A stretch of DNA of 64,000 nucleotides from Atherix ibis (lineage: Eukaryota; Arthropoda; Insecta; Diptera; Athericidae): the NCBI GenBank assembly GCA_958298945.1, contig OY282608.1, forward strand, positions 60,860,951 to 60,924,950, given 5' to 3'. This document shows positions 12,401 to 26,020 of this stretch, piece after piece. A program made the translations under genes and the position numbers. Positions within the stretch are counted from its first letter, which is position 1. The number at the start of each line of letters is the position of its first letter. The notes under the pieces are model-generated. The model was not told where the DNA came from. It did no database searches and saw nothing but the letters and a program-made list of their open reading frames with translations.

Positions 12401-15400
12401 CAAACCAACAAACCAACAAACCAACAAACCAACAAACCAACAAGCCAACAAGCCAACAAAGCAACAAACCAACAAACCAACAAACCAACAAACCAACAAA
12501 CTAACAAACCAAGAAGCCAACAAACCAACAAACCAACAAGTCAACAAACCAACAAACCAACAAACCAACAAGCCAACAAGCCAACAAACCAACAAACCAA
12601 CAAGCAAACGAACCAACAAACCAACATGCCAACAAACCAACAAACTAAGTAACCAACAAGCCAACAAACCAACAAACCAACAAGCCAACAAGCCAACAAA
12701 CCAACAAACCAACAAACCAACAAACAAACAAACCAACAAGCCAACAAACCAACAAACAAATAAACCAACAAACCAACAAACCAACAAACCAACAAACCAA
12801 CAAACCAAAAAACCAACAAACCAACAAACCAACAAGCCAACAAACCAACAAACCAACAAACCAACAAACCAACAAGCCAACAAACCAACAAACAAATAAA
12901 CCAACAAACCAACAAACCAACAAACCAACAAACCAAAAAACCAACAAACCAACAAGCCAACAAGCCAACAAACCAACAAACTAACAAACTAACAAACCAA
13001 CAAGCCAACAAACTAACAAACCAACAAACCAACAAGCCAACAAACCAACAAACCAAAAAACCAACAAACCAACAAACCATCAAACGAACAAAGCAACAAG
13101 CCAACAAGCCAACAAACCAACAAACCAACAAGCCAACAAACCAACAAACCAACAACCCAACAAGCCAACAAACCAACAAACTAAGTAACCAACAAGCCAA
13201 CAAACCAACAAACCAACAAACCAACAAGCCAACAAACCAACAAACCAACAAGCCAACAAACCAACAAACCAACAAACCAAGTAACCAAAAACCCAACAAA
13301 CTAACAAACTAACAAACCAACAAGCCAATAAACCAACAAACCAACAAGCCAACAAACCAACAAACCAACAAACCAACAAGCCAACAAACCAACAAACCAA
13401 CAAACCAACAAGCCAACAAACCAAAAAACCAACAAACCAACAAACCAACAAGCCAACAAACCAATAAACCATCAAACGAACAAAGCAACAAGCCAACAAG
13501 CCAACAAACCGACAAACTAAGTAACCAACAAGCCAACAAACCAACAAACCAACAAGCCAACAAACCAACAAGCCAACAAACCAAAAAACCAACAAACCAA
13601 GTAACCAAAAACCCAACAAGCTAACAAACTAACAAACCAACAAGCCAATAAACCAACAAACCAACAAGCCCACAAACCAACAAACAAATAAGCCAACAAA
13701 CTTACAAACTAACAAACCAACAAGTTAATAAACCAACAAACCAACAAGCCAACAAACCAACAAACCAACAAACCGACATGCCAACAAACCAACAAAATAA
13801 GTAACCAACAAGCCAACAAACCAACAAACCAACAAGCCAACAAACCAACAAGCCAACAAACCAACAAACCAAGTAACCAAAAACCCAACAAACTAACAAA
13901 CTTACAAACCAACAAGCCAATAAACCAACAAATCAACAAGCCAACAAACTAACAAACCAACAAAACAACAAGCCAACAAACCAACAAACAAATAAACCAA
14001 CAAGCCAACAAACCAACAAACCAACAAGTCAACAAACCAACAAACCAACAAACCAACAAGCCAACAAGCCAACAAACCAACAAACCAACAAGCAAACGAA
14101 CCAACAAACCAACATGCCAACAAACCAACAAACTAAGTAACCAACAAGCCAACAAACCAACAAACCAACAAGCCAACAAGCCAACAAACCAACAAACCAA
14201 CAAACCAACAAACAAACAAACCAACAAGCCAACAAACCAACAAACAAATAAACCAACAAACCAACAAACCAACAAACCAACAAACCAATAAACCAAAAAA
14301 CCAACAAACCAACAAACCAACAAGCCAACAAACCAACAAACCAACAAACCAACAAGCCAACAAACCAACAAACAAATAAACCAACAAACCAACAAACCAA
14401 CAAACCAACAAGCCAACAAACCTACAAACCAACAAACCAAAAAACCAACAAACCAACAAACCATCAAACGAACAAAGCAACAAGCCAACAAGCCAACAAA
14501 CCAACAAACCAACAAACCAACAAGCCAACAAACCAACAAGCCAACAAGCCAACAAGCCAACAAACCAACAAACCAACAAACCAACAAGCCAACGAACCAA
14601 CAACCCAACAAGCCAACAAACCGACAAACCAACAAGCCAACAAACCAACAAGCCAACAAACCAATAAACCAACAAACCAACAAGCCAACAAATCAACAAA
14701 CCAACAAACCAACAAACCAACAAACCAACAAACCAACAAACCAACAAACCAACAAACCAACAAACCAACAAACCAACAAACCAACAAGCCAACAAGCCAA
14801 CAAACCAACAAACCAACAAACCAACAAGCCAACAAGCCAACAAACCAACAAACAAATTAACCAACAAACCAACAAACCAACAAACCAACAAACCAACAAA
14901 CTGACAAACCAACAAGCCAACAAACCAACAAACCAACAAGCCAACAAACCAACAAGCCAACAAACCAACAAACCAATAAGCCAACAAACCAAAAAACCAA
15001 CAAACCAACAAGCCAACAAGCCAACAAACCAACAAACCAACATGCCAACAAACCAACAAACTATGTAACCAACAAGTCAACAAACCAACAAACCAACAAG
15101 CCAACAAGCCAACAAACCAACAAACACATAAACCAACAAACCAACAAACAAATAAACCAACAAACCAACAAACCAACAAGCCAACAAACCAACAAACCAA
15201 CAAACCAACAAGCCAACAAACCAACAAGCCAAAAAACCAACAAACCAACAAACCAACAAGCCAACAAACCAACAAACCAACAAACCAATAAGCCAACAAA
15301 CCAAAAAACCAACAAACCAACAAACCAACAAGCCAACAAGCCAACAAACCAACAAACCAACATGCCAACAAACCAACAAACTATGTAACCAACAAGCCAA

Positions 15401-16263
15401 CAAACCAACAAACCAACAAGCCAACAAGCCAACAAACCAACAAACACATAAACCAACAAACCAACAAGCAAACGAACCAACAAACCAACATGCCAACAAA
15501 CCAACAAACTAAGTAACCAACAAGCCAACAAACCAACAAACCAACAAGCCAACAAGCCAACAAACCAACAAACCAACAAACCAACAAACAAACAAACCAA
15601 CAAGCCAACAAACCAACAAACAAATAAACCAACAAACCAACAAACCAACAAACCAACAAACCAAAAAACCAACAAACCAACAAACCAACAAGCCAACAAA
15701 CCAACAAACCAACAAACCAACAAGCCAACAAACCAACAAACAAATAAACCAACAAACCAACAAACCAACAAACCAACAAACCAACAAGCCAACAAACCAA
15801 CAAACCAACAAACCAAAAAACCAACAAACCAACAAACCATCAAACGAACAAAGCAACAAGCCAACAAGCCAACAAACCAACAAACCAACAAGCCAACAAA
15901 CCAACAAACCAACAAGCCAACAAGCCAACAAACCAACAAACCAACAAACCAACAAGCCAACGAACCAACAACCCAACAAGCCAACAAACCGACAAACCAA
16001 CAAGCCAACAAACCAACAAGCCAACAAGCCAATAAACCAACAAACCAACAAGCCAACAAACCAACAAACCAACAAACCAACAAACCAACAAACCAACAAA
16101 CCAACAAACCAACAAACCAACAAACCAACAAACCAACAAACCAACAAACCAACAAACCAACAAGCCAACAAGCCAACAAACCAACAAACCAACAAACCAA
16201 CAAGCCAACAAGCCAACAAACCAACAAACAAATTAACCAACAAACCAACAAACCAACAAACCA

Positions 16264-16270
16264 ACAAACA
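16264..16270. other. Register slip -1
   Basis: A 7-base unit AACAAAC precedes AACAAACC. The same kind of unit occurs at 35,035-35,041. Confidence 0.8.
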
Positions 16271-17349
16271 ACAAACCAACAAACTAACAAACCAACAAGC
16301 CAACAAACCAACAAACCAACAAGCCAACAAACCAACAAGCCAACAAACCAACAAACCAATAAGCCAACAAACCAAAAAACCAACAAACCAACAAACCAAC
16401 AAGCCAACAAGCCAACAAACCAACAAACCAACATGCCAACAAACCAACAAACTATGTAACCAACAAGCCAACAAACCAACAAACCAACAAGCCAACAAGC
16501 CAACAAACCAACAAACACATAAACCAACAAACCAACAAACAAATAAACCAACAAACCAACAAACCAACAAGCCAACAAACCAACAAACCAACAAACCAAC
16601 AATTCAACAAGCCAACAAACCAACAAGCCAAAAAACCAACAAACCAACAAACCAACAAGCCAACAAACCAACAAACCAAGAAGCCAACAAACCAACAAAC
16701 AAATAAACCAACAAACCAACAAACCAACAAGCCAACAAACCAACAAGCCAACAAACTAACAAACCAACAAACAAACTAACCAACAAACCAACAAGCCAAC
16801 AAGCCAACAAACCAACAAACCAACAAACGAACTAACCAACAAACCAACAAGCCAACAAGCCAACAAACCAACAAACCAACAAACCAACAAACTAACAAAC
16901 TAACAAACCAACAAGCCAATAAACCAACTAACCAACAAGCCAACAAACCAACAAACCAACAAACCAACATGCCAACAAACCAACAAACTAAGTAACCAAC
17001 AAGCCAACAAACCAACAAACCAAGTAACCAAAAAGCTAACAAACTAACAAACCAACAAGCCAGCAAACCAACAAGCCAATAAACCAACAAACTAACAAGC
17101 CAACAAACCAACAAACGGACATGCCAACAAACCAACAAATTAAGTAACCAACAAACCAACAAACCAACAAACCAACAAACTAACAAACCAACAAGCCAAC
17201 AAACCAACAAAGGAACAAACCAACAAACCAACAAACCAACAAACCAACAAGCCAACAAGCCAACAAAACAACAAACCAACAAGCCAACAAAGCAACAAAC
17301 CAACAAACCAACAAACCAACAAAGCAACAAACCAACAAACCAACAAACC

Positions 17350-17358
17350 AACAAAACC
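17350..17358. other. Register slip +1
   Basis: A 9-base unit AACAAAACC. The same kind of unit occurs at 36,450-36,458. Confidence 0.8.
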
Positions 17359-18060
17359 AACAAGCCAACAAACCAACAAACCAACAAACCAAAAAACAAA
17401 CAAACCAACAAACCAACAAACCAACAAACCAACAAACCAACAAGCCAACAAGCCAACAAACCAACAAACTAACAAACCAACAAGCCAACAAGCCAACAAA
17501 CCAACAAACCAACAAGCCAACAAGCAAACAAACCAACAAACCAAATAACCAAAAAGCCAACAAACTAACAAACCAACAAGCCAACAAACCAACAAGCCAA
17601 CAAGCCAACAAACCAACAAACCAACAAAACAACAAACCAACAAACCAACAAACCAACAAACCAACAAACTAACAAACCAACAAGCCAACAAACCAACAAA
17701 CCAACAAGCCAACAAACCAACAAACCAACAAGCCAACAAGCCAACAAACCAATAAACCAACAAGCCAACAAACCAACAAACCAACAAACCAACATGCCAA
17801 CAAACCAACAAACCAACAAGCCAACAAACCAACAAGCCAACAAACCAACAAACCAACAAGCCAAGAGGCCAACAAACCAACAAACCAAGTAACCAAAAAG
17901 CCAACAAACTAACAAACCAACAAGCCAACAAACCAACAAGCCAACAAGCCAACAAACCAACAAACCAACAAAGCAACAAACCAACAAACCAACAAACCAA
18001 CAAACCAACAAACCAACAAACTAACAAACCAACAAGCCAACAAACCAACAAACCAACAAG

Positions 18061-21000
18061 TCAACAAACCAACAAACCAACAAACCTACAAGCCAACAAG
18101 CCAACAAACCAACAAACCAACAAGCCAACGAACCAACAAACCAACAAACCAACATGCCAACAAAACAACAAACTAAGTAACCAACAAGCCAACAAACCAA
18201 CAAACCAACAAGCCAACAAGCCAACAAACCAACAAGCCAACAAACCAACAAACCAACAAACCAACAAGCCAACGAACCAACAAACAAATAAACCAACAAA
18301 CCAACAAACCAACAAACCAACAAACCAACAAACCAACAAACCAAAAAACCAACAAACCAACAAACCAACAAGCCAACAAACCAACAAACCAACAAACCAA
18401 CAAGCCAAAAAACCAACAAACAAATAAACCAACAAACCAACAAACCAACAAACCAACAAATCAACAAACCAAAAAACCAACAAACCAACAAGCCAACAAG
18501 CCAACAAAACAACAAACTAACAAACCAACAAGCCAACAAACCAACAAACCAACAAACCAACAAGCCAACAAACCAACAAACCAACAAACCAAAAAACCAA
18601 CAAACCAACAAACCATCAAACGAACAAAACAACAAGCCAACAAGCCAACAAACCAACAAACCAACAAGCCAACAAACCAACAAACCAACAAACCAACAAG
18701 CCAACAAACCAACAAACAAATAAACCAACAAACCAACAAACCAACAAACCAACAAACCAACAAACCAACAAACTAACAAACCAACAAGCCAACCAACCAT
18801 CAAACCAACAAGCCAATAAACCAACAAACCAACAAACCAACAAGCCAACAAGCCAACAAACCAACAAGCCAACAAACCAACAAACCAACAAACCAACAAA
18901 CCAACAAACCAACAAACCAACATGCCAACAAACCAACAAACTATGTAACCAACAAGCCAACAAACCAACAAACCAACAAGCCAACAAGCCAACAAACCAA
19001 CAAACAAATAAACCAACAAACAAATAAACCAACAAACCAACAAACCAACAAGCCAACAAACCAACAAACCAACAAACCAACAAGCCAACAAACCAACAAG
19101 CCAACAAACCAACAAACCAACAAACCAACAAGCCAACAAACCAACAAACCAACAAGCCAACAAACAAATAAACCAACAAACCAACAAACCTACAAGCCAA
19201 CAAACCAACAAGCCAACAAACTAACAAACCAACAAACGAACTAACCAACAAACCAACAAGCCAACAAGCCAACAAACCAACAAACCAACAAACGAACTAA
19301 CCAACAAACCAACAAGCCAACAAGCCAACAAACCAACAAACCAACAAACCAACAAACTAACAAACTAACAAAGCAACAAGCCAATAAACCAACAAACCAA
19401 CAAGCCAACAAACCAATAAACCAACAAACCAACATGCCAACAAACCAACAAACTAAGTAACCAACAAGCCAACAAACTAACAAACCAACAAGCCAACAAA
19501 CCAACAAGCCAACAAACCAACAAACCAACAAACCAAGTAACCAAAAACCCAACAAACTAAGAAACCAACAAGCCAACAAACCAACAAGCCAACAAACTAA
19601 CAAACCAACAAGCCAATTAACCAACAAACCAACAAACCAAAAAACCAACAAGCCAACAAACCAACAAACCAACAAACCAACAAACCAACAAGCCAACAAG
19701 CCAACAAACCAACAAACAAACAAACCAACAAGCCAACAAACCAACAAACAAACAAGCCAACAAGCCAACAAACCAACAAACCAAGTAACCAAAAAGCCAA
19801 CAAACTAACAAACCAACAAGCCAACAAACCAACAAGCCAACAAGCCAACAAACCAACAAACCAACAAAGCAACAAACCAACAAACCAACAAACCAACAAA
19901 CTAACAAACCAACAAGCCAACAAACCAACAAACCAACAAGCCAACAAACCAACAAACCAACAAACCAACAAGCCAACAAGCCAACAAACCAACAAACCAA
20001 CAAGCCAACAAACCAACAAACCAACAAACCAACAAGCCAACAAACCAACAAACAAATAAACCAACAAACCAACAAACCAACAAACCAACAAACCAACAAA
20101 CCAAAAAACCAACAAACCAACAAACCAACAAGCCAACAAACCAACAAACCAACAAACCAACAAGCCAACAAACCAACAAACAAATAAACCAACAAACCAA
20201 CAAGCCAACAAACCAACAAACCAACAAACCAATAAACCAACAAGCCAACAAACCAACAAACCAACAAGCCAACAAACCAACAAACCAACAAACCAACAAA
20301 CCAACAAGCCAACAAACCAACAAACCAACAAGCCAACAAGCCAACAAACCAACAAACCAACAAACCAACAAACCAACAAACCAACAAACCAACAAACCAA
20401 CAAACCAACAAACCAACAAACCAACAAACCAACAAACCAACAAGCCAACAAACCAACAAACCAACAAACCAACAAACCAACAAGCCAACAAACCAACAAA
20501 CCAACAAGCCAACAAACCAACAAACCAACAAACCAACAAACCAACAAGCCAACAAACCAACAAACCAACAAGCCAACAAACCAACAAACCAACAAACCAA
20601 AAAACCAACAAACCAACAAAGCAACAAACCAACAAACCAACAAACTAACAAGCCAACAAGCCAACAAACCAACAAACTAACAAACCAACAAGCCAACAAG
20701 CCAACAAACCAACAAACCAACAAGCCAATAAGCCAACAAACCAACAAACCAAGTAACCAAAAAGCCAACAAACTAACAAACCAACAAGCCAACAAACCAA
20801 CAAGCCAACAAGCCAACAAACCAACAAACCAACAAAGCAACAAACCAACAAACCAACAAACCAACAAACCAACAAACTAACAAACCAACAAGCCAACAAA
20901 CCAACAAACCAATACGCCAACAAGCCAACAAACCAACAAACCAACAAGCCAATAAACCAACAAACCAACAAACCAACATGCCAACAAACCAACAAACCAA

Positions 21001-21240
21001 CAAGCCAACAAACCAACAAGCCAACAAACCAACAAACCAACAAGCCAACAAATCAACAAACCAACAAGCCAACAAGCCAACAAACCAACAAACCAAGTAA
21101 CCAAAAAGCCAACAAACCAACAAGCCAACAAGCCAACAAACCAACAAACCAACAAAGCAACAAAGCAACAAACCAATAAACCAACAAACCAACAAACCAA
21201 CAAACTAACAAACCAACAAGCCAACAAACAAACAAACCAA
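18061..21240. repeat. 3.2-kb higher-order repeat, copy 1 of 3
   Basis: Tags shared with the next two copies: a CCTACAAGCC string with TACAAG at 18,087, 21,271 and 24,503 (offsets 3,184 and 3,232); AACCAACCATC at 18,791, 21,952 and 25,175; CTATGTAACC at 18,941, 22,110 and 25,333; and AATTAACC with its TT at 19,617, 22,802 and 26,351. All differences are multiples of eight once the irregular units at 21,583, 23,120 and 26,015 are counted. No gene is visible. Confidence 0.85.
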
Positions 21241-21582
21241 CAAGTCAACAAACCAACAAACCAACAAACCTACAAGCCAACAAGCCAACAAACCAACAAA
21301 CCAACAAGCCAACGAACCAACAAACCAACAAACCAACATGCCAACAAAACAACAAACTAAGTAACCAACAAGCCAACAAACCAACAAACCAACAAGCCAA
21401 CAAGCCAACAAACCAACAAGCCAACAAACCAACAAACCAACAAACCAACAAGCCAACAAACCAACAAACAAATAAACCAACAAACCAACAAACCAACAAA
21501 CCAACAAACCAACAAACCAAAAAACCAACAAACCAACAAACCAACAAGCCAACAAACCAACAAACTAACAAACTAACAAGCC

Positions 21583-21591
21583 AAAACCTCC
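21583..21591. other. Register slip +1, unusual unit AAAACCTCC
   Basis: A 9-base unit containing CTCC, a string I see nowhere else in the window. It stands at the junction of a local re-duplication inside the second 3.2-kb copy. Confidence 0.85.
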
Positions 21592-23119
21592 AACAAACAA
21601 ATAAACCAACAAACCAACAAACCAACAAACCAACAAACCAACAAACCAAAAAACCAACAAACCAACAAGCCAACAAGCCAACAAAACAACAAACTAACAA
21701 ACCAACAAGCCAACAAACCAACAAACCAACAAAACAACAAGCCAACAAACCAACAAACCAACAAACCAAAAAACCAACAAACCAACAAACCATCAAACGA
21801 ACAAAGCAACAAGCCAACAAGCCAACAAACCAACAAACCAACAAGCCAACAAACCAACAAACCAACAAACCAACAAGCTAACAAACCAACAAACAAATAA
21901 ACCAACAAACCAACGAACCAACAAACCAACAAACTAACAAACCAACAAGCCAACCAACCATCAAACCAACAAGCCAACAAACCAACAAACCAACAAACCA
22001 ACAAGCCAACAAGCCAACAAACCAACAAGCCAACAAACCAACAAACCAACAAACCAACAAACCAACAAACCAACAAACCAACAAACCAACATGCCAACAA
22101 ACCAACAAACTATGTAACCAACAAGCCAACAAACCAACAAACCAACAATCCAACAAGCCAACAAACCAACAAACAAATAAACCAACAAACCAACAAACAA
22201 ATAAACCAACAAACCAACAAACCAACAAACCAACAAGCTAACAAACCAACAAACCAACAAACCAACAAACCAACAAGCCAACAAACCAACAAGCCAACAA
22301 ACCAACAAACCAACAAACCAACAAGCCAACAAACTAACAAACCAACAAACGAACTAACCAACAAACCAACAAGCCAATAAGCCAACAAACCAACAAACCA
22401 ACTAACGAACTAACCAACAAACCAACAAGCCAACAAGCCAACAAACCAACAAACCAACAAACCAACAAACAAACAAACTAACAAAGCAACAAGCCAATAA
22501 ACCAACAAACCAACAAGCCAACAAACCAACAAACCAACAAACTAAGTAACAAACAAGCCAACAAACTAACAAACCAACAAGCCAACAAACCAACAAGCCA
22601 ACAAACCAACAAACCAACAAACCAAGTAACCAAAAACCCAACAAACTAACAAACCAACAAGCCAACAAGCCAACAAACCAACAAACCAACAAAGCAACAA
22701 ACCAACAAACCAACAAACCAACAAACCAACAAGCCAACAAGCCAACAAACCAACAAACCAACAAGCCAACAAGCCAACAAACTAACAAACCAACAAGCCA
22801 ATTAACCAACAAACCAACAAACCAAAAAACCAACAAGCCAACAAACCAACAAACCAACAAACCAACAAACCAACAAGCCAACAAGCCAACAAACCAACAA
22901 ACAAACAAACCAACAAGCCAACAAACCAACAAACAAACAGGCCAACAAGCCAACAAACCAACAAACCAAGTAACCAAAAAGCCAACAAACTAACAAACCA
23001 ACAAGACAACAAACCAACAAGCCAACAAGCCAACAAACCAACAAACCAACAAAGCAACAAACCAACAAACCAAGAAACCAACAAACTAACAAACCAACAA
23101 GCCAACAAACCAACAAACC

Positions 23120-23126
23120 AACAGCC
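23120..23126. other. Register slip -1
   Basis: A 7-base unit AACAGCC. It cancels the +1 at 21,583, so the second 3.2-kb offset (3,232) is a multiple of eight. Confidence 0.82.
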
Positions 23127-24470
23127 AACAAACCAACAAACCAACAAACCAACAAGCCAACAAGCCAACAAACCAACAAACCAACAAGCCAACAAACCAA
23201 CAAACCAAAAAACCAACATGCCAACAAACCAACAAACCAACAAGCCAACAAACCAACAAACCAACAAGCCAACAAGCCAACAAACCAACAAACAAATAAA
23301 CCAACAAACCAACAAACCAACAAACCAACAAACCAACAAACCGACAAACCAAAAAACCAACAAACCAACAAACCAACAAGCCAACAAACCAACAAACCAA
23401 CAAACCAACAAGCCAACAAACCAACAAACAAATAAACCAAGAAACCAACAAGCCAACAAACCAACAAACCAACAAACCAACAAGCCAACAAGCCAACAAA
23501 CCAACAAACTAACAAGCCAACAAACCAACAAACCAACAAACCAACAAACTAACAAGCCAACAAACCAACAAACCAACAAGCCAACAAGCCAACAAACCAA
23601 CAAACCAACAAACCAACAAACCAACAAACCAACAAACCAACAAACCAACAAACCAACAAAGCAACAAACCAACAAGCCAACAAACCAACAAACCAACAAA
23701 CCAACAAACCAACAAACCAACAAGCCAACAAACCAACAAACCAACAAGCCAACAAACCAACAAACCAACAAACCAACAAACCAACAAGCCAACAAACCAA
23801 CAAACCAACAAGCCAACAAACCAACAAACCAACAAACCAAAAAACCAACAAACCAACAAACCAACAAACCAACAAACCAACAAACCAACAAGCCAACAAG
23901 CCAACAAACCAACAAACTAACAAACCAACAAGCCAACAAGCCAACAAACCAACAAACCAACAAGCCAACAAACCAACAAACCAAGTAACCAAAAAGCCAA
24001 CAAACTAACAAACCAACAAGCCAACAAACTCACAAGCCAACAAGCCAACAAACCAACAAACCAACAAAGCAACAAACCAACAAACCAACAAACCAACAAA
24101 CTAACAAACCAACAAGCTAACAAACCAACAAACCAACAAGCCAACAAACCAACAAACCAACAAGAAAACAAGCCAACAAACCAACAAACCAACAAGCCAA
24201 CTAACCAATAAACCAACAAACCAACATGCCAACAAACCAACAAACCAACAAGCCAACAAACCAACAAACCAACAAGCCAACAAGCTAACAAACCAACAAA
24301 CCAAGTAACCAAAAAGCCAACAAACTAACAAACCAACAAGCCAACAAACCAACAAGCCAACAAGCCAACAAACCAACAAACCAACAAAGCAACAAAGCAA
24401 CAAACCAACAAACCAACAAACCAACAAACCAACAAACTAACAAACCAACAAGCCAACAAACCAACAAACC

Positions 24471-26014
24471 AACAAGTCAACAAACCAACAAACCAACAAA
24501 CCTACAAGCCAACAAGCCAACAAACCAACAAACCAACAAGCCAACGAACCAACAAACCAACAAACCAACATGCCAACAAAACAACAAACTAAGTAACCAA
24601 CAAGCCAACAAACCAACAAACCAACAAGCCAACAAGCCAACAAACCAACAAGCCAACAAACCAACAAACCAACAAACCAACAAGCCAACAAACCAACAAA
24701 CAAATAAACCAACAAACCAACAAACCAACAAACCAACAAACCAACAAACCAAAAAACCAACAAACCAACAAACCAACAAGCCAACAAACCAACAAACCAA
24801 CAAACCAACAAGCCAAAAAACCAACAAACAAATAAACCAACAAACCAACAAACCAACAAACCAACAAACCAACAAACCAAAAAACCAACAAACCAACAAG
24901 CCAACAAGCCAACAAAACAACAAACTAACAAACCAACAAGCCAACAAACCAACAAACCAACAAACCAACAAGCCAACAAACCAACAAACCAAAAAACCAA
25001 CAAACCAACAAACCATCAAACGAACAAAGCAACAAGCCAACAAGCCAACTAACCAACAAACCAACAAGCCAACAAGCCAACAAACCAACAAACCAACAAG
25101 CCAACAAACCAACAAACAAATAAACCAACAAACCAACAAACCAACAAACCAACAAACTAACAAACCAACAAGCCAACCAACCATCAAACCAACAAGCCAA
25201 CAAATCAACAAACCAACAAACCAACAAGCCAACAAGCCAACAAACCAACAAGCCAACAAACCAACAAACCAACAAACCAACAAACCAACAAACCAACAAA
25301 CCAACAAACCAACATGCCAACAAACCAACAAACTATGTAACCAACAAGCCAACAAACCAACAAACCAACAATCCAACAAGCCAACAAACCAACAAACAAA
25401 TAAACCAACAAACCAACAAACAAATAAACCAACAAACCAACAAACCAACAAGCCAACAAACCAACAAACCAACAAACCAACAAGCCAACAAACCAACAAG
25501 CCAACAAACCAACAAACCAACAAACCAACAAGCCAACAAACCAACAAACCAACAAGCCAACAAACCAACAAACAAATAAACCAACAAACCAACAAACCTA
25601 CAAGCCAACAAACCAACAAGCCAACAAACTAACAAACCAACAAACGAACTAACCAACAAACCAACAAGCCAACAAGCCAACAAACCAACAAACCAACTAA
25701 CGAACTAACCAACAAACCAACAAGCCAACAAGCCAACAAACCAACAAACCAACAAACCAACAAACTAACAAACTTACAAAGCAACAAGCCAATAAACCAA
25801 CAAACCAACAAGCCAACAAACCAACAAACCAACAAACTAAGTAACCAACAAGCCAACAAACTAACAAACCAACAAGCCAACAAACCAACAAGCCGACAAA
25901 CCAACAAACCAACAAACCAAGTAACCAAAAACCCAACAAACTAACAAACCAACAAACCAACAAACCAACAAGCCAACAAACCAACAAACCAACAAGCCAA
26001 CAAACCAACAAACC
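24471..26014. repeat. 3.2-kb higher-order repeat, copy 3 (left part)
   Basis: The third copy starts with the CCTACAAGCC tag (24,503) and continues with AACCAACCATC (25,175) and CTATGTAACC (25,333). After about 25.9 kb it merges into the AACACC-tagged family. The AATTAACC tag at 26,351 is still present but is followed by further copies at 28,963 and 31,329, so the right part of this unit seems to have been the template for the next amplification. Confidence 0.8.
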
Positions 26015-26020
26015 AACACC
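26015..26020. other. Register slip -2, AACACC unit (family of five)
   Basis: A 6-base AACACC unit precedes AACATGCC here and at 28,381, 28,635, 30,993 and 33,270. AATCAGCC follows 126 bases downstream in four cases and 134 in the fifth. Confidence 0.9.

Larger units (their letters stand above)
10180..15478. repeat. Large segmental duplication, copy 2 (about 5.3 kb)
   Basis: This is the second copy of the 5,390-9,920 segment. It carries the same tags in order (CTATGTAACC at 10,311, CCGACATGCC at 13,773, CTATGTAACC at 15,061 and 15,381). It is longer because an internal segment of about 750 bases, containing the ATTAAATTAAG tag and the AACAAAGC-rich part, is present twice. A 6-base unit at 11,641 explains why offsets across it are two bases short of a multiple of eight. 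Confidence 0.82.
15478..18060. repeat. Satellite block, mosaic of earlier modules
   Basis: This stretch holds only octamer satellite. It contains a CTATGTAACC tag at 16,452 and, from about 17,000 to 18,000, units like those of the 3.4-4.1 and 11-12 kb regions (AACAAAGC, and AACAAAAC near 17,268 and 17,625). Unique substitutions here include an AACGGACATGCC string near 17,115 and AAGAGGCC near 17,870. Two register slips occur, at 16,264 (-1) and 17,350 (+1). I could not assign a single clean higher-order period. Confidence 0.65.
21241..24470. repeat. 3.2-kb higher-order repeat, copy 2 of 3
   Basis: This copy carries the same tags as copy 1 in the same order. It has a unique irregular 9-base unit, AAAACCTCC at 21,583-21,591, that the other two copies lack, followed by a local re-duplication of the segment around AACAAATAAACC. 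It also contains the 7-base AACAGCC unit at 23,120. The stretch 23,218-23,988 stays free of stops in one + frame because the usual AAGTAACC unit is missing after the ATGCC unit. This is a chance property of the repeat. Confidence 0.83.

Noticed and set aside
18791..18801. AACCAACCATC strings (18,791, 21,952 and 25,175) as insertion footprints or target-site duplications
   Set aside because: They are ordinary substitutions in two adjacent units, they keep the 8-base register, and they recur because the 3.2-kb module was copied.
23218..23988. Plus-strand open frame of 256 codons (NKPTNQQT repeats), and similar ones at 31,746, 43,765, 43,869, 44,717, 56,368 and 59,861
   Set aside because: Each starts at an ATGCC unit whose usual following AAGTAACC stop unit is missing or out of phase. 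Length is decided only by the distance to the next TAA-bearing variant. A real low-complexity protein gene would have unique flanks.
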